A DNA stretch of 64,000 bases from Photorhabdus laumondii subsp. laumondii (GCF_003343245.1 NZ_CP024901.1:2170001-2234000); one strand, 5' to 3'; counted from the stretch's first letter, positions 8,196 to 16,991 are shown. The notes: generated by a model from the letters alone, not told the origin. Made by a program: numbers and translations.

Positions 8196-8362
8196 GTGTT
8201 CCTTGAGAACATTCACTTCAACGAAGTGTCTGATTGCCCCATATATGGGGAGTGGTTTACAGCCCAATGGGCTGATTGAGTTGCCCCAAGTGTGGGGGTA
8301 TGTATTCTGCCCAATGGGTAGTTCCCTTAAAGGGAAAACAAAGGGCCGTATGGCCCTTTTGC
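8196..8362 (+). ncRNA. candidate structured RNA: eight consecutive hairpins
   Basis: The stems run head to tail. H1 8197-8211 (tgttc/gaaca), H2 8214-8228 (cacttc/gaagtg), H3 8237-8250 (cccca/tgggg), H4 8260-8274 (cagccc/gggctg), H5 8284-8297 (cccca/tgggg), H6 8307-8321 (ctgccc/gggtag), H7 8322-8336 (ttccct/agggaa) and H8 8340-8359 (aaagggcc/ggcccttt), which has a T-rich tail and looks like an intrinsic terminator. H3-H4 and H5-H6 are two copies of a 47-nt unit. In the second copy an A-T pair becomes T-A and a G-C pair becomes G-T, so pairing is kept although sequence changed. There is no open reading frame with a ribosome site. Function unknown. Confidence 0.6.
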
Positions 8363-8378
8363 TTGTGTATTTGTCTAA

Positions 8379-9359
8379 TTAATCACAACTTACTTCACTT
8401 AGTTCTTTGGCTATGAACATAAACTCTGCACGATGATTTTTATCTTTAGATATGTATATCTTTCCGTCTACATCAGCAATAATGAATAGTTTTATCTTGC
8501 TTTTGTCTTTCTGTATTATAACTAACCTTTCAGGTATGGAGTATTTCACCAGATCCTTTTCGTGATAACATTGATTAACATAACCTAACCCGATCATATT
8601 CGCTATTTTTTCTGATACACCTGTTGAAAATGCTGTTGCAATATAAAAAACAATAAGCAAGGAGAAAAAAACGTAACACCATATCCTATTCTTTTGATCT
8701 CGATTACGTTGATGTATGTCTGCTAATCCAATAATCGCCAATGTAACGATAATAACAAATATTGAAAGAGCTTGAATAATACTAATAAAAGAAAAATTTG
8801 TTTCTATATCAAAGTTCAGTGTAATGGAAAGAAACCCAAACATAGCAATGCTTATTGCTAATAATAATACCGTATATAAAAATAACTTTAATGTGACGGC
8901 TATTTTCTTATAATGAAAGGGTTTTGTTATCGCTAAAAAATGAAGAGTAAGTACAATTATAACAACTAATGAAACTCCGACATAAAAATGGTAAAATGCG
9001 AATGAAGAAGCTACTCCACATGATGTGAAGTATAATAAATATATTAATTTTCTTCTTTTTATCCCCTTTATCTTTTCTTTGACTAATATATCATAATAGA
9101 GGCATCGGGCAATTGCTGGAGATAAGTTGAATGATATTAAAAAACATCCAACAATAAAAAGTATTATAAAAAAAGATAATGCACCTGTACTGATGAGTAA
9201 ATTTGATTGTATCAGATCAATAAACTTCACACCGTGGGTGCGTGCATAGCTAAAGAGGAACCATGCTCCTGAAAACGTACACATAAAAATTATTAGAGTT
9301 ATGATTTTTTCTATGTTTTTTAATCCCAAGATGGATTGTTGTTTTATTTTGTTTAACAC
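8379..9359 (-). CDS. polytopic membrane protein, orphan (326 aa)
   Basis: Six to seven hydrophobic segments lie between residues ~18 and 245 (for example IITLIIFMCTFSGAWFLFSY, LSFFIILFIVGCFLI, YTVLLLAISIAMFGFLSI, SIFVIIVTLAIIGLA, YVFFSLLIVFYIATAF). A soluble C-terminal domain of ~80 residues follows (SIPERLVIIQKDKSKIKLFIIADVDGKIYISKD). No family recognised. It is transcribed in line with the CoiA-like gene upstream, 55 bp away, so the two may act together. The codon use is AT-rich like the rest of the island. Confidence 0.6.
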   Translation of the reverse strand: MLNKIKQQSILGLKNIEKIITLIIFMCTFSGAWFLFSYARTHGVKFIDLIQSNLLISTGALSFFIILFIVGCFLISFNLSPAIARCLYYDILVKEKIKGIKRRKLIYLLYFTSCGVASSFAFYHFYVGVSLVVIIVLTLHFLAITKPFHYKKIAVTLKLFLYTVLLLAISIAMFGFLSITLNFDIETNFSFISIIQALSIFVIIVTLAIIGLADIHQRNRDQKNRIWCYVFFSLLIVFYIATAFSTGVSEKIANMIGLGYVNQCYHEKDLVKYSIPERLVIIQKDKSKIKLFIIADVDGKIYISKDKNHRAEFMFIAKELSEVSCD

Positions 9360-9414
9360 TTTGTTATCCTTTTCATGGGTTTTATCTGGCAGAGATCTTT
9401 TCCCCGATTGACAG

Positions 9415-11010
9415 TTAAACTATGCTTTGAAGAAACAATTGTAGCAGTGGTGTTTCTTTAATGACAATATCACCTTTCACCGTCAAAATACTTCTTTCGA
9501 TTAATGGTCGTAGAACCTCAAGGATTATATGCCTTCTAAAAATAAGATGGCGATGAGGTAATTGAATGGTTTTCTTATTGGCAATTGCTTCTGCTTCTAA
9601 AGATATAAATTCAGGATCGAGAGGTAGGATGTCACTCATTTCATCAAATATGTTATAAACTGTAATGCTGCTTCCAGTTGATACATTATCTATTATATTA
9701 AGCATGATGCTTATTACTAAAATTGACCATCTCTGGAACATCCAAAGGCTGGGTGATTCTTTCATTTCTTTGAGCATTTTAGGTAATTTTGGCCACTTCC
9801 TCTGTATGCTTGGTGTAAATAGATCATTGCTTATAAGCCATTTACTCCATGTGTTATAGTCTCTATTGAAGAGTTCATCTGTCATGTCTAAATACTCATA
9901 TGAGCGATTTTTTAATCTATTGCTCATATAAATTGTTAGGGATTTTATATGTATATTTTCTTTACAGGTTTTAATAAATTGAGACCGTACTCGTGATTTT
10001 TCTTTTTCAATAGACGGATGTTTCAACCAGCGCCATTGCGGTTTGTTACTATCTTCAGGATAGAATCTAATAATTACACTTCCATCAAATTCATCCATTA
10101 GATTCAAATTAAAATAACTTAGTAAATATATTATCCATATATGAAATTCTTTCCCTTTATGCAAGATGTCTCCACGCACGATAAAACCACCATCGGTTTT
10201 TTGTATAAGCGATAGCTTATCAACGGTACGATTCCTCTTTGCGTACAGACAGAAGTTTTCAGTAAAAACCTCATTAGATTCTTCATAAGATATACTGTCG
10301 TGAATACTTGGCAGGAATACGGTTTTATTTTTCATGGTTTTATTTATTGAATTTATTGTGTTTTTTAATCTTCTTGAGCGCCTCTCATTTATTTCTTTTT
10401 CGACAGCTAACTCATGACATTCAATCGCTTTAATACTCTCAGAGTAATAAAACCATTCATTGGGGACTTGATTGTTTTTAATACGTTGATGCCATTCTTC
10501 TATCTCGATATCTTCAGAGTATTCGAACACTAACTCTACTGAATTTATTTTGTTATTTTTAAAGTAACGTACCTTTTCAGGTTCGCATTTATGTGTTACG
10601 CAGATCTCCACGATGTATAATCCAGTGTCTGTGTTAAGGCAGACATCTGATACATAGTTTCCAATTCGGTGTTCTAAAGTTGCGGATAAAATTTTGGTTT
10701 TTATTAGTGGTGTTTTTAGCGTGTGGTTCTTATACGCAAAAGTCAATTGAGGTATTGTTAATACATCTAAGCGAAGGAAAAAATGTTGCATTGCTAAATG
10801 CAGCTGTGTCATTCGGCAAGCACGATTCTCAATAAGGTTTCTATGAGCGAAATGATGTTTTTTTAATTTTCCTCCATTGCGAGCTATTAATTCATCATTG
10901 CATGACTTACATATGCAATTACACTTAGCCCCGTTAGGAACATCATCAATATGCATGATCTGTTTTGTTTCTTTTTCCACAGCATATTCAATGATCAACA
11001 CAAACTCCAT
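9415..11010 (-). CDS. CoiA-like protein with Cys knuckle and nuclease-like core
   Basis: 531 aa. The N-terminus has paired cysteines, C-C-C-C spaced CNCICKSC at residues ~30-37, then KLKKHHFAH, the pattern seen in CoiA competence-family proteins. Next comes a PD-(D/E)XK-like core: YVSDVCLN, then LYIVEICVTHK, where the E-x-C-V-T-x-K places acidic and lysine residues as in restriction-type nucleases. The C-terminal ~330 residues are unlike anything I recognise. In Gram-positives CoiA takes part in recombination during transformation. Here, on a mobile island beside a membrane protein, defence or DNA processing is possible but unproven. Confidence 0.6.
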   Translation of the reverse strand: MEFVLIIEYAVEKETKQIMHIDDVPNGAKCNCICKSCNDELIARNGGKLKKHHFAHRNLIENRACRMTQLHLAMQHFFLRLDVLTIPQLTFAYKNHTLKTPLIKTKILSATLEHRIGNYVSDVCLNTDTGLYIVEICVTHKCEPEKVRYFKNNKINSVELVFEYSEDIEIEEWHQRIKNNQVPNEWFYYSESIKAIECHELAVEKEINERRSRRLKNTINSINKTMKNKTVFLPSIHDSISYEESNEVFTENFCLYAKRNRTVDKLSLIQKTDGGFIVRGDILHKGKEFHIWIIYLLSYFNLNLMDEFDGSVIIRFYPEDSNKPQWRWLKHPSIEKEKSRVRSQFIKTCKENIHIKSLTIYMSNRLKNRSYEYLDMTDELFNRDYNTWSKWLISNDLFTPSIQRKWPKLPKMLKEMKESPSLWMFQRWSILVISIMLNIIDNVSTGSSITVYNIFDEMSDILPLDPEFISLEAEAIANKKTIQLPHRHLIFRRHIILEVLRPLIERSILTVKGDIVIKETPLLQLFLQSIV

Positions 11011-11726
11011 TTCTTTACTATGACTGACATGTCTAGATTAAATCCTTGTATTGTGTATGTCTACTGCATAAGGCAACGCGATCCTTAGCTTTCAGGTCGT
11101 TACTTGCTGCGAGCAAACTTAGATAGCCTGACCATGTCATTAATATTGGCACCTAAATAGCTGCGCGGGATAGCAATCCATTTAGAGCGTAAGGCATTGG
11201 TGCTGTTTTCTCTGTCTACCACGCTGTATCAGGTCTACGATGTATGCCTTTACGCAACATGTTACATGCCAGTCAGCGTAAGTGTAGCGGTATTAGATAC
11301 AGCTATTTAGATAACAAGTCCACCACTGCAACATCAGGAGGTGCTGATCAAGATGTTTGCCTAAGAGTGTAAGTAATGTGAACGCTGTTGTCTTACTTAT
11401 TGCATATCTGAATGATTTTTACTTTTCATATAACTATATTGCATAATGAATTACCTATTGACCTGTCAATGCAACCATATAACCATCAATATTGATCCCT
11501 GATAGTCATCATCATTGTCTTTATCACTCGATTACCGACACGAGCATGAGATGCTGGTAGCATATGTTGAAAAAAATGCTGGCTCTGTTTATCTGCAACG
11601 CTCTGTGCTGTGATAGCTCTACTTCAGAGCGGGCTAAGACCACGATTTTATAGACTTTTTGCCCTTCCTAAATTAGATTGGTTAGAAAAGTCAGTAGCGA
11701 TTCATTAAGTAAGGGTGGGGTTTTCA
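11011..11726. other. gene-free stretch between CoiA-like gene and nuclease gene
   Basis: About 715 bp with no convincing gene in any frame. Short open stretches without ribosome sites are scattered through it (for example on the minus strand at 11,100-11,220), and base composition is more balanced than in the neighbouring genes. This looks like remnants of former coding DNA. I see no repeats or IS ends. Confidence 0.4.
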
Positions 11727-12812
11727 ATGGAACGTAATGTTTTGGGTCATGCTCAAAGAGAAATTTCAGGAGCAACCACATTCGGAAAATATGATTTTCA
11801 ATATCATTGGGCCTTATGCAGAATAATTGAAAAGCATAAATCAAATTCTGACTATGCATTATTAATCGAATATCATGAGGATGTCGTTATCGCAGACTCA
11901 TTGTATGGAAGTTCGGCAAAATTTGAATTTTTTCAAGTAAAGAATACTGGAAAACCTTTCACTTCTGACGCCTTAACCAAACGAGAGCAAGGTGCTGAGG
12001 GAGCTAAGAGTTCCATTCTAGGTAAGCTATTAAGCTCATGTATTGGTACAGACTATGAAGCACGCATTACGGAAATCGGTCTTGTGTCCTCAAGTGGTTT
12101 CTCATTTGAACAAAGAGATAAGAAGTTAAAATTAGACATTATAACTTCAGGTGATCTTAGTGTAGATTGCTTATCGGGGTTAACTGAAAAATTAAAGGAT
12201 GAGCTTGGAATAGCTCTCTTGCCAGAAAATCTAAAATTCATTGTTCCAAAAATAAAATTAGAGAACCAAGAAGAGTTTGTCATTGGTAGATTTGCTGAAT
12301 TAGTAAATGAAATATTTCCAAATAGTCATTGTAATGCCGTTAATATTTATAGAGCAATAATCGATGAAATTCATCGCAAAGGACAGAATACTTACGATTT
12401 TACTGTTTGGGAGAAAATGGTAGAGGATAAATCTCTCACATCTCATAAGGTAAAGGATGTTATAGCTGTTAACACAACAAGCCCAAAATTTGAAGACTTT
12501 GAGAAAGACTTTGAGTACTTAGCTAAAAATGATATGAAATGGAACACCTTAACTTATCGGAAGATTAATAAAAAAATAAAACAACTTTTCTTGCGCCGAA
12601 TCGGACATTTGTCGGCTTTTGATATGAATATAATGAGAATAGTCCAGCAGGCGCTAAGTAGTGTCCCAGAAGAAGACTTTACAGAAACCCGTGATTACAT
12701 TGAGTCAGTTATTGTAAAAGCTCAAGAACTTAATATTGAAGATCAAGTACCAGAACATGACGATATATTATGCGAGATAGTTTATAGCTTTTTAAAGGTG
12801 ATGCATGAATAA
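11727..12812 (+). CDS. DUF4297/Cap4-like dsDNA nuclease of an ABC-three-component-type system
   Basis: 361 aa from ATG 11727; a GTG at 11715 is possible, but the ggtgggg ribosome site fits the ATG. The N-terminal ~120 residues show the DUF4297 nuclease pattern: GATTFGKYDFQYHWALCRI, then ALLIEYHEDVVIAD, then FEFFQVKNTGK. The D/E...E...QxK arrangement is that of a PD-(D/E)XK enzyme. The C-terminal half is probably the partner-binding or sensing region. A Rad50-like ATPase gene starts 59 bp downstream. Nuclease plus ABC ATPase gene pairs of this kind form ABC-three-component anti-phage systems. Family call is by motif. Confidence 0.7.
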   Translation: MERNVLGHAQREISGATTFGKYDFQYHWALCRIIEKHKSNSDYALLIEYHEDVVIADSLYGSSAKFEFFQVKNTGKPFTSDALTKREQGAEGAKSSILGKLLSSCIGTDYEARITEIGLVSSSGFSFEQRDKKLKLDIITSGDLSVDCLSGLTEKLKDELGIALLPENLKFIVPKIKLENQEEFVIGRFAELVNEIFPNSHCNAVNIYRAIIDEIHRKGQNTYDFTVWEKMVEDKSLTSHKVKDVIAVNTTSPKFEDFEKDFEYLAKNDMKWNTLTYRKINKKIKQLFLRRIGHLSAFDMNIMRIVQQALSSVPEEDFTETRDYIESVIVKAQELNIEDQVPEHDDILCEIVYSFLKVMHE

Positions 12813-12978
12813 TATTGGAAGTAATAAAGAAAACTATAAATTATTAATTCGGAATTTAAGGAACAAGAAAAATGAGAAGCTTGAAATTTCAACGATTAGT
12901 TCTGATATCAGATTCGAAAAGACTTGCGAATCAGTTCTCGTTCCAGAAAAGATTGAATTTAATTACCGGAAAAGATAA
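12805..12978 (+). CDS. possible middle-component remnant (57 aa), overlapping the ATPase start
   Basis: A short frame begins at ATG 12805, overlapping the nuclease stop (atgaataa), and runs 57 codons (MNNIGSNKENYKLLIRNLRN...). Its last 107 nt overlap the 5' end of the ATPase gene in another frame. ABC-three-component systems usually carry a small middle component between effector and ATPase, and this ORF sits exactly there but is much shorter than usual. It may be a degenerate or minimal version, or chance. Confidence 0.3.
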   Translation: MNNIGSNKENYKLLIRNLRNKKNEKLEISTISSDIRFEKTCESVLVPEKIEFNYRKR

Positions 12979-14605
12979 CAGTATTGGCAAGTCCACTCTA
13001 GCAAAAAGTTTACTGTGGTCTTTAGGATGCGATCCTGTTTTCGATGAAGAATGGAAATCAAATGACATTAAATCTATTTTATATTTTACTTTAAATAACA
13101 AAGAGTATTTTTCATGTCGAGGAAGTCACTCAATAATTTTGGGAGCTATCGGTGATGAAGCTCAAAGATATATAAATATAACTGGTGATTTTTCGAAAGG
13201 CTTCTCGGATCTCGTCAATTTCAAAATGAAGCTTCCTAATCGTGGTGATGGAAACTTGGAGACACCTCCTCCAGCATATTATTTTTTACCATTCTATATT
13301 GACCAGATAAAAAGCTGGAGTTCACCTTGGAATTCATTCGAGAACTTAGGGCAATATTCCAACTGGAAAGGTCCATTAATCAAATACTTTACTGGTTATC
13401 TTAAGCCTGAGCATTTTGATATTGAGGAAAACATTTATGAATATAGTGAAATCAAAAAAGAATCAGCACATAAAATAGAAAAATTTCAAAGCGCCGTTGA
13501 AGTTATAGTTGATAACACGGTTGATTCCCCTATAACTTTAGATAATAATGACTTCATTAAGATTCAGAATGAAATAAAAAATGAACTTTACGACTTGATT
13601 GATTACCAAACAAGACTTTATGATGCTCAGGCTACGATCACTTCAAATATTTATGATCTCGAAAGTCAGTATGCGTTAGCCATTACTTCTGCAAACGAAC
13701 TCGAGGCAGATTATAAATTTGCGGTAGAATCCATACCTACTGATTATTTAGAGTGTCCATTGTGTGGGACTCTTCACGATAACTCACTACCTAACAGAGC
13801 GTTGCTTCTTTCAGAAAAGGACTCATTGCTTAATGAGGCAAATTCAATAGCATCTAAAATAGTGGAACTCAAATCTTCATTGAACTCATTAAATGAGGAC
13901 GCTCAGTTTATTACTAACGAAATCGAAAGAATAAATAATAAATACATTACAGACGACGATGCGGTTAAAAAAGGTCTCATTGCTCAAGTAATCGATACTC
14001 TATCTACTGAAAACGTCTCAAAAAATATTCAAATTAAAATCGATAATGAAGACCTTAACATCAGCAAGGCCAACAGTTCCATCAAGGAATTAAAAAAGGA
14101 CCAGAAAAAACTTCTTTCTACCAAAGAAAAGGAAGAATTGAACTCGTCCTTTATGTCAAAACTGCTGGCAAATATTGAAGCACTGGGTTCGACAGGAATA
14201 AACCTTAGCAAAGTTAAATCACCCACTGATTACAAACAGTTGCTTGGTGGTGGTGCTGCTGAGGCTGCTAGAGGATTACTTGCTTATCAACTCTCTGTAC
14301 TGCAACAAATTCATGGTGCTAAAACTTGCGTAGTGCCTCCTTTCGTCATCGATACGCCCAACCAGCAGGAACAGGCGGGATACCGTTATGAAACTGTCAT
14401 TAAAGAATTAATGCGTAGCGTTCCTCAGGATTATCAGATAATACTGTGTGCAATGGAGAATGATGCATTAAATGAATTTAAACATGATGCTAATGTTATT
14501 GTGTTAAATTCAAATAGACTTCTAACTGCTTCACAATACGATTCTTTGAGGTCTGAATATAAATCTATTCAGGCAATAGTTACAGATCAAAGTGATAAGG
14601 AATAA
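12872..14605 (+). CDS. Rad50/SMC-like ABC ATPase with zinc hook (DUF3732-type)
   Basis: 577 aa. Walker A at residues ~33-42 (GKDNSIGKST) follows the typical opening KFQRLVLISDSKRLANQF...LNLITG. A coiled-coil middle carries a zinc-hook motif, CPLCG, near residue 295. The C-terminal lobe has a signature-like GGGAAEAARGLLAYQ, then Walker B and D-loop PPFVIDTPNQQEQ, and an ILCAMEN strand, which is the DUF3732 pattern. It would dimerise on ATP and control the nuclease encoded upstream. Start: ATG 12872 with aaggaac 8 nt before it. No lesion seen. Confidence 0.75.
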   Translation: MRSLKFQRLVLISDSKRLANQFSFQKRLNLITGKDNSIGKSTLAKSLLWSLGCDPVFDEEWKSNDIKSILYFTLNNKEYFSCRGSHSIILGAIGDEAQRYINITGDFSKGFSDLVNFKMKLPNRGDGNLETPPPAYYFLPFYIDQIKSWSSPWNSFENLGQYSNWKGPLIKYFTGYLKPEHFDIEENIYEYSEIKKESAHKIEKFQSAVEVIVDNTVDSPITLDNNDFIKIQNEIKNELYDLIDYQTRLYDAQATITSNIYDLESQYALAITSANELEADYKFAVESIPTDYLECPLCGTLHDNSLPNRALLLSEKDSLLNEANSIASKIVELKSSLNSLNEDAQFITNEIERINNKYITDDDAVKKGLIAQVIDTLSTENVSKNIQIKIDNEDLNISKANSSIKELKKDQKKLLSTKEKEELNSSFMSKLLANIEALGSTGINLSKVKSPTDYKQLLGGGAAEAARGLLAYQLSVLQQIHGAKTCVVPPFVIDTPNQQEQAGYRYETVIKELMRSVPQDYQIILCAMENDALNEFKHDANVIVLNSNRLLTASQYDSLRSEYKSIQAIVTDQSDKE

Positions 14606-14688
14606 ATAAGGTTAGCTACTCAATCTTCATTTTAGATAATACAAAATAGAGGTAAAGTATGATGGAAGGCCATCCTTGGCCTCTATTT

Positions 14689-15952
14689 CTATCTTCTTTG
14701 AGTAAACTCAAATGGCCTGACCATACCGTTATGGTTTGCATCAAGGAAATCAGCCCACCATTGGAGCATCAGGCGGCGCTGTTCGAGGTGTTTTGCCTTG
14801 TGGGTATAAGCAGCACGGACGCTGTTGCTTTCCTTATGGCTCATTTGAAGCTCCACAGCGTCTTCTGACCACAAACCTGACTCAATTAAGGCACTACAGG
14901 CCAGCGTGCGAAAACCGTGTCCACAGATGTCCTGCTTCGTGTCATAGCCCATATTGCGAAGGGCTTTGTTGATGGTGTTTTCGCTCATGGGCTTAAACGA
15001 GTCATAACAGCCAGTAAAGATTAATCCATCATCATGGCCTTCTTTATAAGTCAGTTGTCGGATCTCTTTCAGTATCCTCATGGCTTGCTTACACAAGGGA
15101 ACGAAATGCTTACGCTTCATTTTGGCCCCACGAGTGGAATGTTTGACGTTTTCAATCGCTTCCCGCTGTTCGGGGATCACCCACAACTTACTTTTGAAAT
15201 CAATTTCAGACCAACGGGCGAAACGAAGTTCACTGGAACGAATGAAAATCATCAGATTGAGCTGAATAGCCAGTATGGTTAACCTGCGACCTCTGTATTC
15301 GGCAATTTTTTTCAGTAGTTGAGGGATTTCTTCCAGCTCCAGTGCCGGGCGGTGTTCAGTCTGTGGTTTCTGAACAGCACCTTCCATATCATAGGCGGGG
15401 TTATGGAGTATCAGTTTTTGCTGTACGGCATGACGCAGGATCGCTGTAATGTATTGTTGAATGCGCATGGCAACTTCAAGATAACCAAGTGCCTCAACCT
15501 TTTTCACAGGAACCAGCAGATCGCCTGTATCCAGCTCGGCAACATCTTTGTCTCCAATCGCCGGGAAGACATAGGTTTCAAGGCGCTTCCATACGGAATC
15601 ACCATAATCTTTTGACCATTTTGTTTTTGTGGCAAACCAAGCCTTAGCCACCATAGCGAAGCAACGTGTCTTATCACGCTTGGCCTTTAGCTCTTTAACC
15701 TCTGCCTGTAGGGTCAATACCCTGAGCAAGAAGCCTTCTGGCCTCATCACGGCGTTGTCTTGCATCAGCAAGTGAAACAGCAGGGTAAACACCTATAGAG
15801 AGGATTTTTTGCTTCCCTTCGAAGCGGTAAGCCATTTGCCAGTATTTGGAACCCTTCGGGGTAACGCGAAGGAACATACCAAAGCCATCAGTTAACTTGT
15901 ATTCCTTCTCGAGGGGTTTTGCATTTTTTGCTTTAATATCAGTCAGTGACAT
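14689..15952 (-). pseudogene. int: P4-type tyrosine integrase, frameshifted
   Basis: The N-terminal domain is read from ATG 15952 (MSLTDIKAKNAKPLEKEYKL..., ending LLAQGIDP). About 15,705 the frame shifts by one base, and the rest continues in another frame (AEVKELKAKRDK onward) to 14689. The catalytic residues are present in the second part: Arg in RSSELRFARWSE, HGFRTLACSAL (HxxR) and Tyr in SVRAAYTHKAKHLEQR. Length without the shift would be ~420 aa, normal for the family. It lies 180 bp from the 3' end of a tRNA-Asn, the standard arrangement for an island integrase. Unless frameshifting rescues it, the island cannot excise by itself. Confidence 0.85.
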
Positions 15953-16096
15953 GAAAACACCCCTCGATTGTTGGTAAAAGGCAAATCGAACCAGCATTAC
16001 CAGCATTTTTACCATCAAAATGATATGGCTTCGAGAGGTTTTTAGTGAACGAGGGTGAACGACTGAAGGGGGATAACCAATTGATAGAAATGCAGA

Positions 16097-16122
16097 AAGC
16101 AGACGTCAGTGAACGTCTGCTT
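16097..16122 (-). terminator. hairpin downstream of tRNA-Asn copy 1
   Basis: Stem aagcagacgt/acgtctgctt with a 6-nt loop, directly after the tRNA 3' end on the minus strand. There is only a weak T-tract on that strand. Confidence 0.45.
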
Positions 16123-16131
16123 CCCTTAAAT

Positions 16132-16207
16132 TGGCTCCCCCAACTGGACTTGAACCAGTGACATACGGATTAACAGTCCGCTGTTCTACCGACTGAACTA
16201 TGGAGGA
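16132..16207 (-). tRNA. tRNA-Asn(GUU), copy 1, at the island junction
   Basis: 76 nt including the encoded CCA. The anticodon loop is CUGUUAA with anticodon GUU. The acceptor 5' strand UCCUCCA pairs with UGGGGGA, leaving one G-U pair; the other three copies have UGGAGGA and pair fully. It also differs by one base beside the D arm (AACAGCGG against AACGGCGG). The 3' half faces the integrase, so the variant acceptor strand may have been supplied by the integrated island. Otherwise it is a normal cloverleaf. Confidence 0.95.
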
Positions 16208-16227
16208 ACTCCTTCACAACGGGGCGT

Positions 16228-16256
16228 ATACTAGTGATATGCTTTGGCTTTGTCAA
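16228..16256 (-). promoter_or_regulatory. promoter of tRNA-Asn copy 1
   Basis: On the minus strand: TTGACA at 16256-16251, 17-nt spacer, TAGTAT at 16233-16228, followed by a GC-rich discriminator (CGCCCCG), typical of growth-rate-controlled stable RNA promoters. Confidence 0.7.
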
Positions 16257-16433
16257 AGTAGAAAACAATAAAAAAAGTTTGTTTGCGGGCAAAATGCACT
16301 TGTTGTTATATTTTTATGCTAATCACTTGAGATTTGATGGAATTTTATTCCACTAACGTAAGTTGAATAGAACTACCGTGCTTATGTTGTGAGTAAATAG
16401 TTGGGAGAATTAAGTAGAGAAGTCAGAATAGCA

Positions 16434-16458
16434 AAAATCCCGCATTAAGCGGGATTTT
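16434..16458 (-). terminator. terminator of tRNA-Asn copy 2
   Basis: Perfect 10-bp stem aaaatcccgc/gcgggatttt, followed on the minus strand by a T-run. It sits 8 nt past the tRNA 3' end. Confidence 0.75.
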
Positions 16459-16465
16459 CATAATT

Positions 16466-16541
16466 TGGCTCCTCCAACTGGACTTGAACCAGTGACATAC
16501 GGATTAACAGTCCGCCGTTCTACCGACTGAACTATGGAGGA
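16466..16541 (-). tRNA. tRNA-Asn(GUU), copy 2
   Basis: 76 nt with encoded CCA, anticodon GUU, fully paired acceptor stem. Its upstream ~100 bp resembles that of copy 1, so the two arose by tandem duplication of a unit that includes the promoter. Promoter on the minus strand: TTGACA at 16590-16585, 17-nt spacer, TAATAT at 16567-16562. Confidence 0.96.
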
Positions 16542-16561
16542 ACTCCTTCACAACGGGGTGC

Positions 16562-16590
16562 ATATTAACGATATGCTTTTGCTTTGTCAA
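16562..16590 (-). promoter_or_regulatory. promoter of tRNA-Asn copy 2
   Basis: Minus strand TTGACA, 17-nt spacer, TAATAT, then a GC-rich discriminator. Same layout as copy 1. Confidence 0.7.
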
Positions 16591-16686
16591 AGCAGAAAAT
16601 AACAAAAACGATCTGTTTGCTGTCAAACTGAACTTGTTGATCTATTTTTATGCCGAATAAGGCTTATTTGTTGGAGATGTATGCTA

Positions 16687-16812
16687 TATACCCGTCATCT
16701 TTCAAGTTGCCTCTTTGTTGGCGGCACTTGCTCACCTCGGTCACATCGTTACCTATGCTCCCGGGGATTCACTCCCTTGCCGTCGCGATCCATCTTGAAA
16801 TCCATAGGGTAT
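16687..16812. repeat. ERIC-type repeat 1
   Basis: About 126 bp bounded by tataccCGTCATCTTTCAAG and its rough complement at the far end (ATCTTGAAATCCATAGGGTAT), with the inner signature GCTCCCGGGGATTCACTC. The whole unit can fold into one long imperfect hairpin. It lies between tRNA-Asn copies 2 and 3. Confidence 0.85.
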
Positions 16813-16880
16813 GGAAGGAAACGGGTTGATTGGAATTGTTATATTATGTTGTAAGCAATTGGTGGAATTAGGAATGCAAA

Positions 16881-16905
16881 AAGCCCGCACTTGGCGGGCG
16901 GGCTT
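16881..16905 (-). terminator. terminator of tRNA-Asn copy 3
   Basis: Stem aagcccgc/gcgggctt followed on the minus strand by a T-run (the aaaaa at 16878-16882 on the plus strand). Confidence 0.7.
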
Positions 16906-16915
16906 CTTATGAATT

Positions 16916-16991
16916 TGGCTCCTCCAACTGGACTTGAACCAGTGACATACGGATTAACAGTCCGCCGTTCTACCGACTGAACTATGGAGGA
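16916..16991 (-). tRNA. tRNA-Asn(GUU), copy 3
   Basis: 76 nt with encoded CCA, same sequence as copy 2. Promoter on the minus strand: TTGACA at 17042-17037, 17-nt spacer, TATTAT at 17019-17014. Confidence 0.96.

Noticed and set aside
8196..8362. Hairpin array as a CRISPR array or a type III antitoxin repeat
   Set aside because: There are no identical repeats with unique spacers, and no ToxN-like gene follows; the next gene is a membrane protein on the other strand.
8196..8362. Hairpin array as a CsrB/RsmZ-type sponge RNA
   Set aside because: The loops (AAC, TATA, AAT, AGTG, TAA) do not carry GGA motifs.
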